NCBI RefSeq assembly: GCF_014873145.1
Contig: NZ_JADBEK010000001.1
Coordinates: forward strand, 7,998,001 to 8,062,000
Source: Nonomuraea angiospora
Lineage (GTDB): Bacteria > Actinomycetota > Actinomycetes > Streptosporangiales > Streptosporangiaceae
Direction of reading: 5' to 3'
Length of the DNA: 64,000 bases
Shown here: positions 42,613-51,935 of the stretch, piece after piece
How the letters are laid out: every line of letters begins with the position of its first letter
Numbering within the stretch: the first letter of the stretch is position 1
Position numbers and translations under genes: made by a program
The notes under the pieces: model-generated
The model's input: only the letters and a program-made list of their open reading frames with translations
What the model was told of the DNA's origin: nothing
Database searches by the model: none

Positions 42613-43188
42613 TCAAAACTGGGCGTTGGTCATCGTGTACCACGTCGGAGCGCATGCCAGCAGGGCCAGTGCGACCAGGACCGCGAACGACTTGAGTACG
42701 CGTGAGGTGGTGATGATCGCGGGTGCGATGGGCCTCAGCTTCCAGCGTCCGACCGCGATGAACGCCGCGACGCCTCCCAGCAAGAGATTCGCGGGCACCA
42801 ATTCGTATTCGCCGCGCATGACATGAAAGCCGGCCGCGAGGATCATCGTCAGCGTCAGGCCAGCGGCGGCGAGCGGCGTGAGCTTCGGCTTGACTCCCGT
42901 CATTGCCGGCAGGATCAGGCCGACGCCGCCGAGTACCTCAAGGACCCCGATGAAGACGATCAGGGACTGTGGCACCGCGGCGTACCAAGCCACGGCCCGG
43001 GGCGCTGCCGCATACAGAGCTTCGTCGTACAACAGCACTTTGCCGAAACCGCTGCCGGCGAAGAAGAAGCCCCACAACGCTTGAAGTGACCAAAGTGCGC
43101 CGTTGAGCGTGAACCTCATTCCGCGCCTTTCGGGCTGCTGGTCGATGTCGTTGACGCCGAGAAGGTTCTCGCTGACGTGCTGGTTCAT
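42613..43188 (-). CDS. DoxX-family membrane protein
   Basis: 191 residues with a 25-residue hydrophilic N-terminus, four TM helices of the DoxX core (FFFAGSGFGKVL, FIGVLEVLGGVGLILPAM, AAGLTLTMILAAGFHVMRGE) and a fifth hydrophobic C-terminal segment. A second DoxX-type gene in the window; the two differ in length and are not close copies. Confidence 0.85.
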   Translation of the reverse strand: MNQHVSENLLGVNDIDQQPERRGMRFTLNGALWSLQALWGFFFAGSGFGKVLLYDEALYAAAPRAVAWYAAVPQSLIVFIGVLEVLGGVGLILPAMTGVKPKLTPLAAAGLTLTMILAAGFHVMRGEYELVPANLLLGGVAAFIAVGRWKLRPIAPAIITTSRVLKSFAVLVALALLACAPTWYTMTNAQF

Positions 43189-43558
43189 GTCCTGTCACTG
43201 CCTTTCTCGCCGGGTTGGCCGGGGAACTCACCGGCTTTGTTCGTTCCTTCGTCAGCACGTGGTGATCGCTACGTGGTGACAGCGCTCATCCGACCACCGC
43301 AGCGAGGTGGCGCGCACTGTCCGTGGGACAGGGTGGGACACGCGAGGCGCGGTCTACCTGCGAAAACAAGAGTTTTTACCGCGACTGCGGACTGGGACGG
43401 TTCCCGCAGTGCGGGTGCCCGTGAGGCTTGGGATCGCCGCGATGGTCGCGTCCGCGGCCGCTCGCGTGGCATAGGGAACGACGCTCGTCCACACGTCCGC
43501 CGTGAAGCTGTGGCGAGCGTGACGGCGTGATGGCCAGTGCCGGGGCCATCGGGGGTCC

Positions 43559-43930
43559 ACCGACCTGCCGCCGTGGCAAACCGTGTACTGGTATTTCCAG
43601 CAGTGGGAACAGGCCGGCGTCACCGAAGCGCCGCCGATCGAGTTGCGTACCAAGGCCCCGCCCTGCTGTCGGCGTACCTCACCACCCTGATCCGGGACGT
43701 CTTCTCGCCGGGCTCCTGGTGGACTGGGTCCGTGACACCCTGCGCACCACCCTGGAGATCGTGCGCGAGCCCACCGGCCAGTGCTGATTCAGGGTGATCT
43801 CCGGCCGTTGGGTGGTGGAGCGGACCTTGGCCAGGCATCGCCGGCAATACCGCCCGGCAGGGTTGCAGTTCCGGTGGCGGGCCTTGAGAACGCTGCTGGA
43901 GGAGAGGCCCTCTTCGAGCAGCGGTGTCCA
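43559..43930 (+). pseudogene. IS5-family transposase relic
   Basis: Piece one reads DLPPWQTVYWYFQQWEQAGVTE-like text at 43562-43627. Piece two, in another frame (43716-43850), reads LVDWVRDTLRTTLEIVR, an in-frame TGA, then RVISGRWVVERTLARHRR, the conserved end of IS5/DUF4096 transposases. The middle of the gene is deleted. No terminal inverted repeats were identified. The 370 bp before it (43189-43558) hold nothing recognisable. Confidence 0.7.
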
Positions 43931-43984
43931 GGTGCTCAGGGGCGCCTCACCACCTGATCGCCACCATCACCCGGCAGAAGCTTC

Positions 43985-44614
43985 TCAGAGAGCCGGCGAA
44001 CGGGAGGTCGCGGCGGTGAGACGGGCTTGCAGTACCGGCTTGACGGTAGGCCAGTCTTCGGCGACCACTGCGAACATGGCCGAGTCGCGGACCTTGCCCT
44101 CCTCGCCGCGCGCCCACGACATGGACCAGGCGCGCAGCACGCCCTCAAAGGGGATGCCGAGCCGCTCCAAGGCCCGGCGGCAGCGATGGTTGCGGGCGTC
44201 GGTCTTCAGATCGACGCGGGCAACGCCGAGCACGTCGAACGCGTACGAAAGCAGCAACAGCTTCGCCTCGGCATTGATCCCCGTGCCCTGCGCCGAGGCG
44301 GCCAGCCAGGTGAAGCCGATCTCGATCGCCCGCAGGCCGGCCCGATCCGGCCACTTGCGAGGATCCCACAGCCCGGTGCATCCCACCGCCTTGCCGTCGC
44401 TGAGTCGAACCTGCGCAAATGGGGTGAGCCCGTCGCGGGCGAGTTGTGCCGCCAGGTAGTCCAGCATCTGGTGAGCGCGAGGCACCAGCGTGAAGTCGTA
44501 GGACGACCGATCCTCCTCGGCCGCCTCCGCGAGATCCGGCGCATGCCGCATCGCCAGCGGCTCCAACCGCACGAGATCGCCCGCGAGGACAGGAACATCA
44601 AGCCGCACGCTCAT
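43985..44614 (-). CDS. GNAT-family N-acetyltransferase (RimJ/RimL-like)
   Basis: 209 residues. Typical RimJ/L layout: LEPLAMRHAPDLAEAAEEDR, then IEIGFTWLAASAQGTGINAE (strand and acetyl-CoA loop), and DARNHRCRRALERLGIPFEG. GGGAG lies upstream of the ATG. It acetylates amino groups of a protein N-terminus or small molecule; the substrate is not predictable. Confidence 0.9.
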   Translation of the reverse strand: MSVRLDVPVLAGDLVRLEPLAMRHAPDLAEAAEEDRSSYDFTLVPRAHQMLDYLAAQLARDGLTPFAQVRLSDGKAVGCTGLWDPRKWPDRAGLRAIEIGFTWLAASAQGTGINAEAKLLLLSYAFDVLGVARVDLKTDARNHRCRRALERLGIPFEGVLRAWSMSWARGEEGKVRDSAMFAVVAEDWPTVKPVLQARLTAATSRSPAL

Positions 44615-44958
44615 CAGCTCTCCCTCATCGTTCCTGGCATTGGCACCTTTCCCGCGGATTCCCGCCGGGAGGTTGCCGGACCGTCACAGGGCCAGGTCCC
44701 TCAGATCCTCTGGATGAACTACTGAGTCGTGATCATGCCTGCACAGGCGGACACCGTCAATTCGCCGCAAGGGCGCCCATTCCGTGGATCGCGTCTTGAA
44801 CTGGGCAGATGGGCTCTCCCTGGAAGAGCCGGGAGTGCAAGAACAACTGGACACATCCGGCACGGTCCGACTCTGAGACTCATAGCGGCCCGGGCATCGG
44901 AAGTGCTCACCACCAGCGGCAACCAACCTGCCCAATCCAACCGACGCGGTTTCTCCCA
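44615..44958. other. Gap without recognisable gene
   Basis: 344 bp between the GNAT promoter side and the end of the L,D-transpeptidase gene. Open frames here are short and not protein-like. No strong hairpin stands out. Confidence 0.55.
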
Positions 44959-46140
44959 TCAGGCGTTGATCGACTTGCCGAGGGCGCTGCCCGCCACCCA
45001 GTCGTCCCACGATTTCGCCCACGGCGTCGGCCCGTTGCCGAACTGGAGCTTCCGCGACGTCCCCGTGACCTCGATGATGTCCCCCCGCTGCGTGAAGTTG
45101 TAGAACCAGCGGGCGTTGGCCATGCTGGCGTTCACGCAGCCATGGCTGACGTTGCGGTTGCCCTGCGCGCCGGTCGACCAGGGCGCGGCGTGGAAGAACA
45201 TGCCGCTGTAGGTCATCCTGACATTCCACTTGGTGCGGGCGTAGTACTCGCCGGGCCTGCCGATGGTGGCCGAGTCCATGAGGATGTCCGCGGCCTTCTC
45301 CTGGGCGATCATGACGCCGGACCAGCTGTCGTCCCCCGGCTTGCCCAGGCTGACCGGGATGGTCTTGACGACCTCGCCGTTCTCCCGCACGACCGCCCGA
45401 TGGGTGGCATTGCGGATCTTGGTGATGTGCTCGTCACCGACGGTGAACGTCAGGCTGCGGTCCCTCGTGCCCCACAGGTCCCGCCCCGCCCGCACCCCGG
45501 CCAGGTGGGCGACCACCGTGACCTTCTCGCCGACCGGCCAGTACTCGCGCGGCCTGAACTGGACCTCGCGGTCGCTCACCCAGCTCCACGCGCCCTCGAC
45601 CGGCTTGGACATCCGTACCTCCAGCGACCTCTCGACCGCGGCCCGGTCGCTCCTGGCGGTCACGGGGCGCGACAGCAGGAGCTGGACGGGCATGCCGACG
45701 CCGACCTTCTCGCCGTCCAGCGGGGACATGCCGCTCTCCAGCACCCGCTTCGGCTTGAGCGTGGTGAACGTGGCCCGCGCGGTGACAGGCTTGCCGTCCG
45801 TGCCGGTGGCCTGCGCGCTCACTGTGTACGCCGTCGAGGGCCGCAACGGCCACGTGGGGCGCCACGTCCCGTCCGCGCCCAAGGTGCCGCGTACCTCATG
45901 GCCCTTGGCGTCGGCGACGGTCAGCTTGGTGATCTTGCCGTCGGTGGCCTTGACGCTGACCCCGGCGTCCGGGGCCACCTTCTTCGCGCCGTTCGCCGGG
46001 GTGATCGAAAGCTTGGCCGCCGAGGCCCGCTCTCGTGGGCCGGCGGGCGGTGCTGGGTTCGAGCCACCCGAGGTGCAGCTTGCGGTCAGCAGCAGCGCAG
46101 CCGTGAACGTGCTGACGAGCATGGTCCGGCGGTTCCGCAT
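44959..46140 (-). CDS. L,D-transpeptidase lipoprotein
   Basis: 393 residues from the ATG with GGAGG nine bases upstream. Lipoprotein signal with lipobox LLTASC. Two Ig-like domains (about 40-235) precede the YkuD catalytic domain, whose motif NVSHGCVNASMANARWFYNF holds the nucleophile Cys and the His-Gly. The architecture matches mycobacterial LdtMt2-type enzymes, which make 3-3 peptidoglycan cross-links outside the membrane. Monocistronic. Confidence 0.95.
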   Translation of the reverse strand: MRNRRTMLVSTFTAALLLTASCTSGGSNPAPPAGPRERASAAKLSITPANGAKKVAPDAGVSVKATDGKITKLTVADAKGHEVRGTLGADGTWRPTWPLRPSTAYTVSAQATGTDGKPVTARATFTTLKPKRVLESGMSPLDGEKVGVGMPVQLLLSRPVTARSDRAAVERSLEVRMSKPVEGAWSWVSDREVQFRPREYWPVGEKVTVVAHLAGVRAGRDLWGTRDRSLTFTVGDEHITKIRNATHRAVVRENGEVVKTIPVSLGKPGDDSWSGVMIAQEKAADILMDSATIGRPGEYYARTKWNVRMTYSGMFFHAAPWSTGAQGNRNVSHGCVNASMANARWFYNFTQRGDIIEVTGTSRKLQFGNGPTPWAKSWDDWVAGSALGKSINA

Positions 46141-46255
46141 CGTCGATGCCTCCACTCCCCGACAAATAGGCATCTTTCAGACAAGACGGCCTATTGATGA
46201 TACGGAGAGCTATATGCCCATAACGGTCAGTAACAATACAAGGGTGCCTTGATCG

Positions 46256-46600
46256 ATGCAGCAGGTTGCGAGGCAGGCGTGTCCGGAGGGCGTCTGCGAG
46301 ATCGAGGAGTGGGACTTCGGGACGTGGCGCGCGCCCACCGCTGTTCACCGACGATGGTGCTTGCTTCTCCGTTGTGTGGGCGGTGGCTCTGAGCGCGGTG
46401 ACCCCGTCCTGCTGGATGACATCGCTCGGGCCATGACCTGCCTGGTCCCGGGGGACATCGAGGTGTTGGCCGGGCTTGAGATGGACGGGATCCCGGTGGT
46501 CACCGCCCTCGGCAGGCATACCGGCCTGCCGTGCGCGTTCGTCCCGTAAGCAGGCCAAGGCGGCCCATCGGCAAGGGCCCTCTCTACGATCGTCACCCGT
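46256..46600 (+). pseudogene. Orotate-phosphoribosyltransferase-like gene, frameshifted and truncated
   Basis: DPVLLDDIARAM and DIEVLAGLEMDGIPVVTALG followed by TGLPCAFV match the pyrE/phosphoribosyltransferase family. An extra C after FV (a run of three C) brings in a stop; the next frame restores RKQAKAA. The PRPP-binding loop and everything after it are missing. The N-terminal 40 codons also do not match the family. Confidence 0.7.
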
Positions 46601-46666
46601 CCGGGGCAGGCAGAACAAGACTGTTTCTTCGGCCGGCGGCGTCGCCATGCTGTAACCGTGAACGCC

Positions 46667-47344
46667 ATGAACAGCGACGTCTGGGATCCGTTCGGCACCT
46701 TGCGCAACGCCCTATGGATCGGAGGGGGACAATGGGCCGGTAAATCCACCGTCGCCCGGCTGCTGGCCGGCCGGTACGGGCTGACCGCCTATCACTACGA
46801 CTACCACGACGCACGTGCGCACAATGACCGTCGGATCGCCCGCCGCGTACGGCTTGGCGAGCCCATCCCGGACCCTGACCCGGACGCCGTCTGGGTGAAC
46901 ACCAGCCCTCAGAAAATGGCCGAGGAGACGCTGGCCGGCTTTCCCACGCGGTTCGAATGGGCTCTGGATGACCTGCGCGGCCTGGTTTCGGGGCGACCGA
47001 TCATCGCCGAGGGGTGGGGGTTGCGTCCCGAGCTGGTCGCGCCCATCATCGACTCACCCTCGCGAATGATCGTCATGGTGCCGAGCGAAGAGTTCCGCCG
47101 GCGTCAGGTTCGCGAGCTGCCCCGTGCCGTCGCCGTCGATCACCGAGTCAGCGATCCTGATCGAGCACAGCGCAACCGGCTCGCCAGAGATCGACTCGTC
47201 GCGGACGAGGCCGTTCGTTCCGCTCGCCGCTTGGGCATCCGGGTGCTGGAGGTGGACGGCTCCGAGAATGCGGAGGCTGTGGCAGACATCGTGGCCGATC
47301 ACTTCAGTTCCTATCTGCCGCTTACGGACGTCTACAGGTCCTGA
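46667..47344 (+). CDS. P-loop small-molecule kinase-like ATPase
   Basis: 225 residues from the ATG (GTG at 46658 is an alternative). Walker A is GGGQWAGKSTVARLLA near residue 20. The LID-like RRRQVRE and a helical C-terminus resemble the AAA_17/AAA_33 adenylate-kinase-like group. It may phosphorylate a nucleotide or metabolite; no substrate can be named. Confidence 0.8.
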   Translation: MNSDVWDPFGTLRNALWIGGGQWAGKSTVARLLAGRYGLTAYHYDYHDARAHNDRRIARRVRLGEPIPDPDPDAVWVNTSPQKMAEETLAGFPTRFEWALDDLRGLVSGRPIIAEGWGLRPELVAPIIDSPSRMIVMVPSEEFRRRQVRELPRAVAVDHRVSDPDRAQRNRLARDRLVADEAVRSARRLGIRVLEVDGSENAEAVADIVADHFSSYLPLTDVYRS

Positions 47345-47430
47345 CCATGTCCGATCGCTCTGCGGCGGCGATTAGGGGCTCCGTCTTAATTGGGTGGCTG
47401 TGGCGGTGACGTGGTTCCTATCGTGTCGGC

Positions 47431-48288
47431 ATGCCTTTCTACGCTCACTCGCTGGCCTGGCTGCTGGGGCTGGAAGGGGTCGCGCTGTTGCGCGCGCAGG
47501 CCGGCGATCTGGGGGATGCGGCCTTTGTGGAACAGCGGATCGCTGAGATCCGCAAGATGGTGATCGACCCGGATCCGGAGCTGAGGGCGGGCGCGGTCGT
47601 CGGCCAGGCCTCCACCACGGAGGGGTACGCGCAGTGGGCCGAGCAGTACGACGGCGAAGGGAACCCGCTGATCGCCGTGGAGGAGCCGCTGGTGCGGCGC
47701 ATCCTGGGCACGCTCGCGGCGGGGCGGGCGCTGGACGCCGCGTGCGGCACCGGCCGGCATGCCGCGTTCCTGGCGGGGCTGGGGCATGAGGTCGTCGGCG
47801 TGGACTCCTCGGCGGAGATGCTCGTCCGGGCGGAGGCCAAGGTTCCGGAGGGGGAGTTCCGCCAGGGGGACCTGTGCCGCATGCCGGTCCCGTCGAACAG
47901 TTTCGACGTGGTGGTCTGCGCACTGGCGTTGACCCATCTGCCCGCCCTGGGCCCGCCGCTGGTCGAATTGGCCAGGGCTGCCCGGCCTGGTGGACACGTG
48001 GTGCTGTCGGACATTCATCCGTTGTCGCTGTATCTGGGAGGAGTGCCCAGGGTGGCAGGACCGGACGGAGGCGTACGGGCCATGCCGGCCAGCAGGTTCC
48101 TGGCCAGCGACTACATCAGCGCCATCCACCAGGCAGGGCTGCGGATCGCGGCCTGCCACGAACCTCGGTGGGGCGAGTCGCCCGGCGGGCACGGTGGTCC
48201 TCTCGCTCAGCGGTGGTGTTCAGAAGCGGCGGCGGTGGCCTATCAGGACACTCCCGCCTTGATCGTCTGGCATCTCCGAAAGCCGTGA
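47431..48288 (+). CDS. SAM-dependent methyltransferase
   Basis: 285 residues. After an N-terminal segment of about 65 residues (MPFYAHSLAWLLGLEGVALL), the class I methyltransferase core shows motif I as ALDAACGTGRHAAFLAGLGH, motif II as VVGVDSSAEML and post-motifs FDVVVCALALTHL and AARPGGHVVLSDIHP. TATCGT eight bases upstream suggests a leaderless start. Substrate unknown. Confidence 0.9.
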   Translation: MPFYAHSLAWLLGLEGVALLRAQAGDLGDAAFVEQRIAEIRKMVIDPDPELRAGAVVGQASTTEGYAQWAEQYDGEGNPLIAVEEPLVRRILGTLAAGRALDAACGTGRHAAFLAGLGHEVVGVDSSAEMLVRAEAKVPEGEFRQGDLCRMPVPSNSFDVVVCALALTHLPALGPPLVELARAARPGGHVVLSDIHPLSLYLGGVPRVAGPDGGVRAMPASRFLASDYISAIHQAGLRIAACHEPRWGESPGGHGGPLAQRWCSEAAAVAYQDTPALIVWHLRKP

Positions 48289-48999
48289 TCACCAGCTCAG
48301 CGCTTTCGGCCGGCCGGTCGTGGTGGGCGGCCGGTCGCGGAGGATCCGCACGCCGAGCGGGACCAGGGCCACGCAGAGCAGGACGGTGACCAGTACGTCG
48401 GGGATGGAGGCGCCCTTCAGCACGCCCATCCACGTGCCGCCGGCCAGCAGCACCATCACGGCGCGGGCGGTGCCGAGCAGGCCCGAGCGCCAGGCGGCGA
48501 TGGCGAGCAGGAGGGAGCCCGCGTACTGGCCGACCGAGGCCCAGACCGGCACCCGCCACGGTCCGTAGGAGATGTCCACATACTCCTTCATGATCGCGCT
48601 CGTCGCCTGGTCCAGGCCGATGACCTCGGTGAGCTGGAAGGCGGTCTGGTCGGCGCCGGCGAAGTACAGGCGGGCGAAGAGGCCGATGACCAGCAGTGTG
48701 GCGCCCCAGTAGGCGAGGTGGCCGCCCACCTGCTGGGCCAGGGTGACGAAGGCGGGGAAGAGCAGCACTGCTCCCAGCGCGAACACCGCGTAGGAGAGGG
48801 TGAGCAGGGCGGGTGCCGACGTGTAGGCGAGGAGCTGGCCGTAGGCGGCGAAGGGCTGTGCCTCGGCCCACGCCTGCTGCTGGAGGGTGAGGGCGGTGAT
48901 CGTGCTCAGGTAACGCAGCAGGTATCCGGCGCACATGATCATCGGTCCCACGATGAGCGTCACGCCGCCGATCCATCGTCCGGGAAAGGGGGTGTTCAT
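48289..48999 (-). CDS. Integral membrane protein, about seven TM helices
   Basis: 236 residues, mostly hydrophobic, with helices around 9-29, 50-75, 80-100, 105-125, 150-170, 180-200 and 205-220. No motif ties it to a transporter or enzyme family that I recognise. It converges on the methyltransferase gene with no gap. Confidence 0.7.
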   Translation of the reverse strand: MNTPFPGRWIGGVTLIVGPMIMCAGYLLRYLSTITALTLQQQAWAEAQPFAAYGQLLAYTSAPALLTLSYAVFALGAVLLFPAFVTLAQQVGGHLAYWGATLLVIGLFARLYFAGADQTAFQLTEVIGLDQATSAIMKEYVDISYGPWRVPVWASVGQYAGSLLLAIAAWRSGLLGTARAVMVLLAGGTWMGVLKGASIPDVLVTVLLCVALVPLGVRILRDRPPTTTGRPKALSW

Positions 49000-49092
49000 G
49001 GGAGCGAGCCTGGTGCCGGTGAGGTGGGTCCGTCATCGGCCGATGGTCAACCGGTGCCCCTGTCGAAAGTCAGGGGCAGGCAGGCAAGCAGG

Positions 49093-49129
49093 CGGTCGCC
49101 TTCCCCGCCGATGGCAGGGAAGGCGACCG
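49093..49129. terminator. Terminator after xylB
   Basis: CGGTCGCCTTCCC and GGGAAGGCGACCG form a perfect 13-bp stem with an 11-nt loop, 14 bp beyond the xylulokinase stop. Confidence 0.85.
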
Positions 49130-49142
49130 GAAACAGCAGGGA

Positions 49143-50546
49143 TCAGTCGAGGATGTGGGTGGTGGCGCGGGCGTAGCGGTCGCGGATCGAGGGGACGGCG
49201 TCCCCTTCGTACGTCTCCGTCTCCTCCGACCGCCAGTCCGGCGTGGTGACCAGCGTGGCGGCCTGGTACGCGGCGCCGTTGGCGACGTACTCGGCCGGCG
49301 GCGGCACCGTGATCGGGACGCCGAAGATCGTCGGGGCGATGCGGCGGACCGCCTCGGAGCGGGCAGCGCCGCCGATCAGCAGCACCCGCTCCGGCTTGGT
49401 GCCCAGCGCGTCGAGGGCGTCGGCGAGGCCGCAGAGCATGCCCTCGATGGCCGCCCGCGCCAGGTGGGCGGGGGTCGAGGTGGCCAGAGTCAGCCCGTGG
49501 ACGGAGCCCGTCGCGGTCGGGCGGTTGGGGGTGCGCTCGCCCTCCAGGTACGGCACCAGCGTCAGCCCGTCGGCCCCCGGCGGGGCCTGGAGAGCCAGCT
49601 CGCTCAGGGCGTCCAGGCTCACCCCGGCGATGCGGGCGGCGGCGTCCATGACGCGGGCGGCGTTGAGCGTGCACACCAGCGGCAGGAACCGTCCCGTGGC
49701 GTCGGCGAAGCCGGCCACCGCGCCCGTCGGATCGGCGCTGGGCGACTCCGCCACCGCGAACACGGTGCCGGACGTGCCCAGCGACACCACGACGTCGCCG
49801 GAACGGGCGCCCACGCCGAGCGCGGCCGCCATGTTGTCGCCCGTGCCGGGGGCGATCAGCGCCGCGCCCCCTTCGTACGCCGCCTCGGCCGGCCCCAGGA
49901 CCCGGGGCAGCAGGGGGACCGAGCCGAACGCCAGCTTCAGCAGATCCGTCCGGTACGCGCCCGTAGACGGCGACCAGTAGCCCGTGCCCGAGGCGTCCCC
50001 CCGGTCCGTGGCGAGCTGGTCGAGCGGTGGCACCGGGGAGTCGGCGGAGAAGGTCCCCGAGGCGAACGCGCCGGCCAGGCGCCAGGAGAGCCAGTCGTGC
50101 GGCAGGCAGACGGCCGCCGTACGGGCCGCGTTGTCCGGCTCGTGCTCGGCCAGCCAGCGCAGCTTGGTCACCGTGAACGAGGCGACCGGCACCAATCCGA
50201 CGGCGGTGGCCCAGACCTGCGGCCCGCCCAGCTCCGTCACGAGGTCGGCGGCGGCCTGTGCGGAGCGGGTGTCGTTCCACAACAGGGCGTCACGTACGAC
50301 ATTTCCGGACTCGTCCAGGCAGACCATGCCATGCTGCTGCCCGCCCACACTGATAGCGATCACATCGTCCAGCCCGCCGGCTTCCTCGATGGCCCGCAAC
50401 AACGCGTCCCACCAGTGCGACGGATGCACCTCCGTGCCGTCGGGATGCGGCGCGCGGCCCTGCCGGACCAGCGCGCCCGTCTCAGCGTCACGAATGACGA
50501 CCTTGCAACTCTGCGTCGATGAATCGACCCCAGCGACCAGCGTCAC
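49143..50546 (-). CDS. xylB: Xylulokinase
   Basis: 467 residues of the FGGY kinase family, phosphorylating D-xylulose for the pentose phosphate pathway. Seen: phosphate loop [39 protein letters not shown], the FGGY-type [25 protein letters not shown] and [16 protein letters not shown] start with TTAGGAG upstream; it overlaps the end of the xylose isomerase relic, so it was once coupled to xylA. Full length and without damage. Confidence 0.95.
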   Translation of the reverse strand: MTLVAGVDSSTQSCKVVIRDAETGALVRQGRAPHPDGTEVHPSHWWDALLRAIEEAGGLDDVIAISVGGQQHGMVCLDESGNVVRDALLWNDTRSAQAAADLVTELGGPQVWATAVGLVPVASFTVTKLRWLAEHEPDNAARTAAVCLPHDWLSWRLAGAFASGTFSADSPVPPLDQLATDRGDASGTGYWSPSTGAYRTDLLKLAFGSVPLLPRVLGPAEAAYEGGAALIAPGTGDNMAAALGVGARSGDVVVSLGTSGTVFAVAESPSADPTGAVAGFADATGRFLPLVCTLNAARVMDAAARIAGVSLDALSELALQAPPGADGLTLVPYLEGERTPNRPTATGSVHGLTLATSTPAHLARAAIEGMLCGLADALDALGTKPERVLLIGGAARSEAVRRIAPTIFGVPITVPPPAEYVANGAAYQAATLVTTPDWRSEETETYEGDAVPSIRDRYARATTHILD

Positions 50547-51155
50547 CCACGAACTCCTAACAAGTGCTCCAGCGCAAACTGGTTGAGATGCGTGAAATGG
50601 TATCCGCGCGCGGCGGCGACGTCCGGACCGAAGTCGTCGGAGGCGAGATCGGCCGACACCCACACGTCCGAAGCGTCCTCCGTACGCGACGGCTTGTAGG
50701 CGAAGTGCCGCGGCCCGTCGTAGCCGCCGTGCCACGGCGGCGATGCCGTGGACGAAGTCGAGCCCGGCCATCTGCTCGTGGCCGACCTCGCGGTTGAGGC
50801 CGGCCATCTCCGGGTGCTCCAGCTCGCCGATGAACGCCAGGGCGTGGCCGATCGTGGGCAGCAGGCTGTCGCCGCGGGGCTCGTTCGGCTTGGGCTCGAT
50901 GGCGAACCGGACGCCGTGGCCGCGCTCGCGCACATCGCCAGGTCGAGGTTGCGCAGGGCGTATCGCCGCACGTCACGGTCGTTGCCGGTGAAGGCCCCGT
51001 CGCGGAGGACGGGGTGGGTGAACAGGTTGGTGGTCGCCATGGGCACTTCGAGCCCGGTCTCGGCAAGCGCTTTCCTGAAGGCCGTGATCGCCCGGGGCTG
51101 GACGGCCACCAGGTCGTCGTGGAGGGTCGGCTGGCAGGCGCATGTCTCGATGCTC
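50543..51155 (-). pseudogene. xylA: Xylose isomerase gene, degraded
   Basis: Pieces of XylA in order but in changing frames: [20 protein letters not shown] with [13 protein letters not shown] and [16 protein letters not shown], then [20 protein letters not shown] and [16 protein letters not shown] in another frame, then [16 protein letters not shown] and [15 protein letters not shown] back in the first. The first 50 or so codons are absent and two internal blocks are deleted, removing metal-binding and active-site residues. It cannot make an active isomerase. Confidence 0.9.
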
Positions 51156-51172
51156 CCCTGGCGATCAGCTGT

Positions 51173-51361
51173 TCACAAGCCCGAGGGATCGCGCCCCACG
51201 CTGATCTCCTCGGCGATCTTGCGGATCTCCGCCACCTCGAGGCCCGGAGCCTTGGGCAGCTGGCGCAGCAACGCCTCCATCACCACGGGCACGGGCTGGC
51301 CGGCGAACCGCCCCGCGATGCCGTGGACCGCCCTGAACAGCGCCTCTTCGGTGTCGTGCAT
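51173..51361 (-). CDS. 62-residue hypothetical protein
   Basis: Short helical protein (EEALFRAVHGIAGRFAGQPV, then LEVAEIRKIAEEISVGRDPS). AAGGAGAGG directly precedes the ATG, which strongly supports it as real. No family recognised. It lies between the MarR gene and the xylA relic on the same strand. Confidence 0.7.
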   Translation of the reverse strand: MHDTEEALFRAVHGIAGRFAGQPVPVVMEALLRQLPKAPGLEVAEIRKIAEEISVGRDPSGL

Positions 51362-51421
51362 CGGCCTCTCCTTGTTCGGGTACCCGGAGAAACCTACGGC
51401 CTCGGCACGACAGTTCGCTCG

Positions 51422-51871
51422 CTACCCCTCCAGCGTGTTCCGCACTGCGACGCAAATCTCGTCGAGCCTGCGCACCTGCTCGGGCGTCAGCACGTCGAAG
51501 AGGCTGCGCCGTACCTCCTCGACGTGTCCCGGCGCGGCGGCGGCCAGCGCGGCGAACCCGTCGTCCGTGAGCACCGCGAAGCTGCCGCGCCCGTCGTCGG
51601 GGCAGCGCTCGCGCCGGACCCATCCGCGCTCCTCCAGGCGCGCCACGGCGTGTGACAGCCGGCTCTGGGAGCTCTGCGCCCTGGCGGCCAGCTCGCTCAT
51701 CCGCATCGACCGCCCGGGCGCCTCGGAGAGCGCCACGAGGATCATGTAGTACGTGTGCGGCATGCTCGCGTCCCGCTGGAGCTGGCGGTCGAGCGCCTCG
51801 TTGATGAGCTGGGTCGCCGCCAGGAAGTTCCGCCAGGTGTGCTGTTCGTCCGCATCCAGCCATCTCGTCAC
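51422..51871 (-). CDS. MarR-family regulator
   Basis: 149 residues from the GTG at 51871. Winged helix: RMSELAARAQSSQSRLSHAV, ARLEERGWVRRERCPDDGRG, wing SFAVLTDDGF. Divergent from a glyoxalase-family gene with an inverted repeat in between. It probably represses that gene and itself; the ligand may be the glyoxalase substrate. Confidence 0.88.
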   Translation of the reverse strand: MTRWLDADEQHTWRNFLAATQLINEALDRQLQRDASMPHTYYMILVALSEAPGRSMRMSELAARAQSSQSRLSHAVARLEERGWVRRERCPDDGRGSFAVLTDDGFAALAAAAPGHVEEVRRSLFDVLTPEQVRRLDEICVAVRNTLEG

Positions 51872-51891
51872 GGGTCCCAATTTAGTTGAAC

Positions 51892-51907
51892 TCTCATATA
51901 CTTGAGA
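51892..51907. promoter_or_regulatory. Candidate MarR operator
   Basis: TCTCA-TATACT-TGAGA, perfect five-base arms, in the AT-rich gap between the divergent MarR and VOC genes. Confidence 0.45.
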
Positions 51908-51935
51908 CGGGACTCCGCCCGGAAAGGGGCACATC

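Noticed and set aside
43189..43558. Several short open frames between the DoxX gene and the IS5 relic
   Set aside because: They overlap one another in all frames and none has family-like text or a ribosome site.
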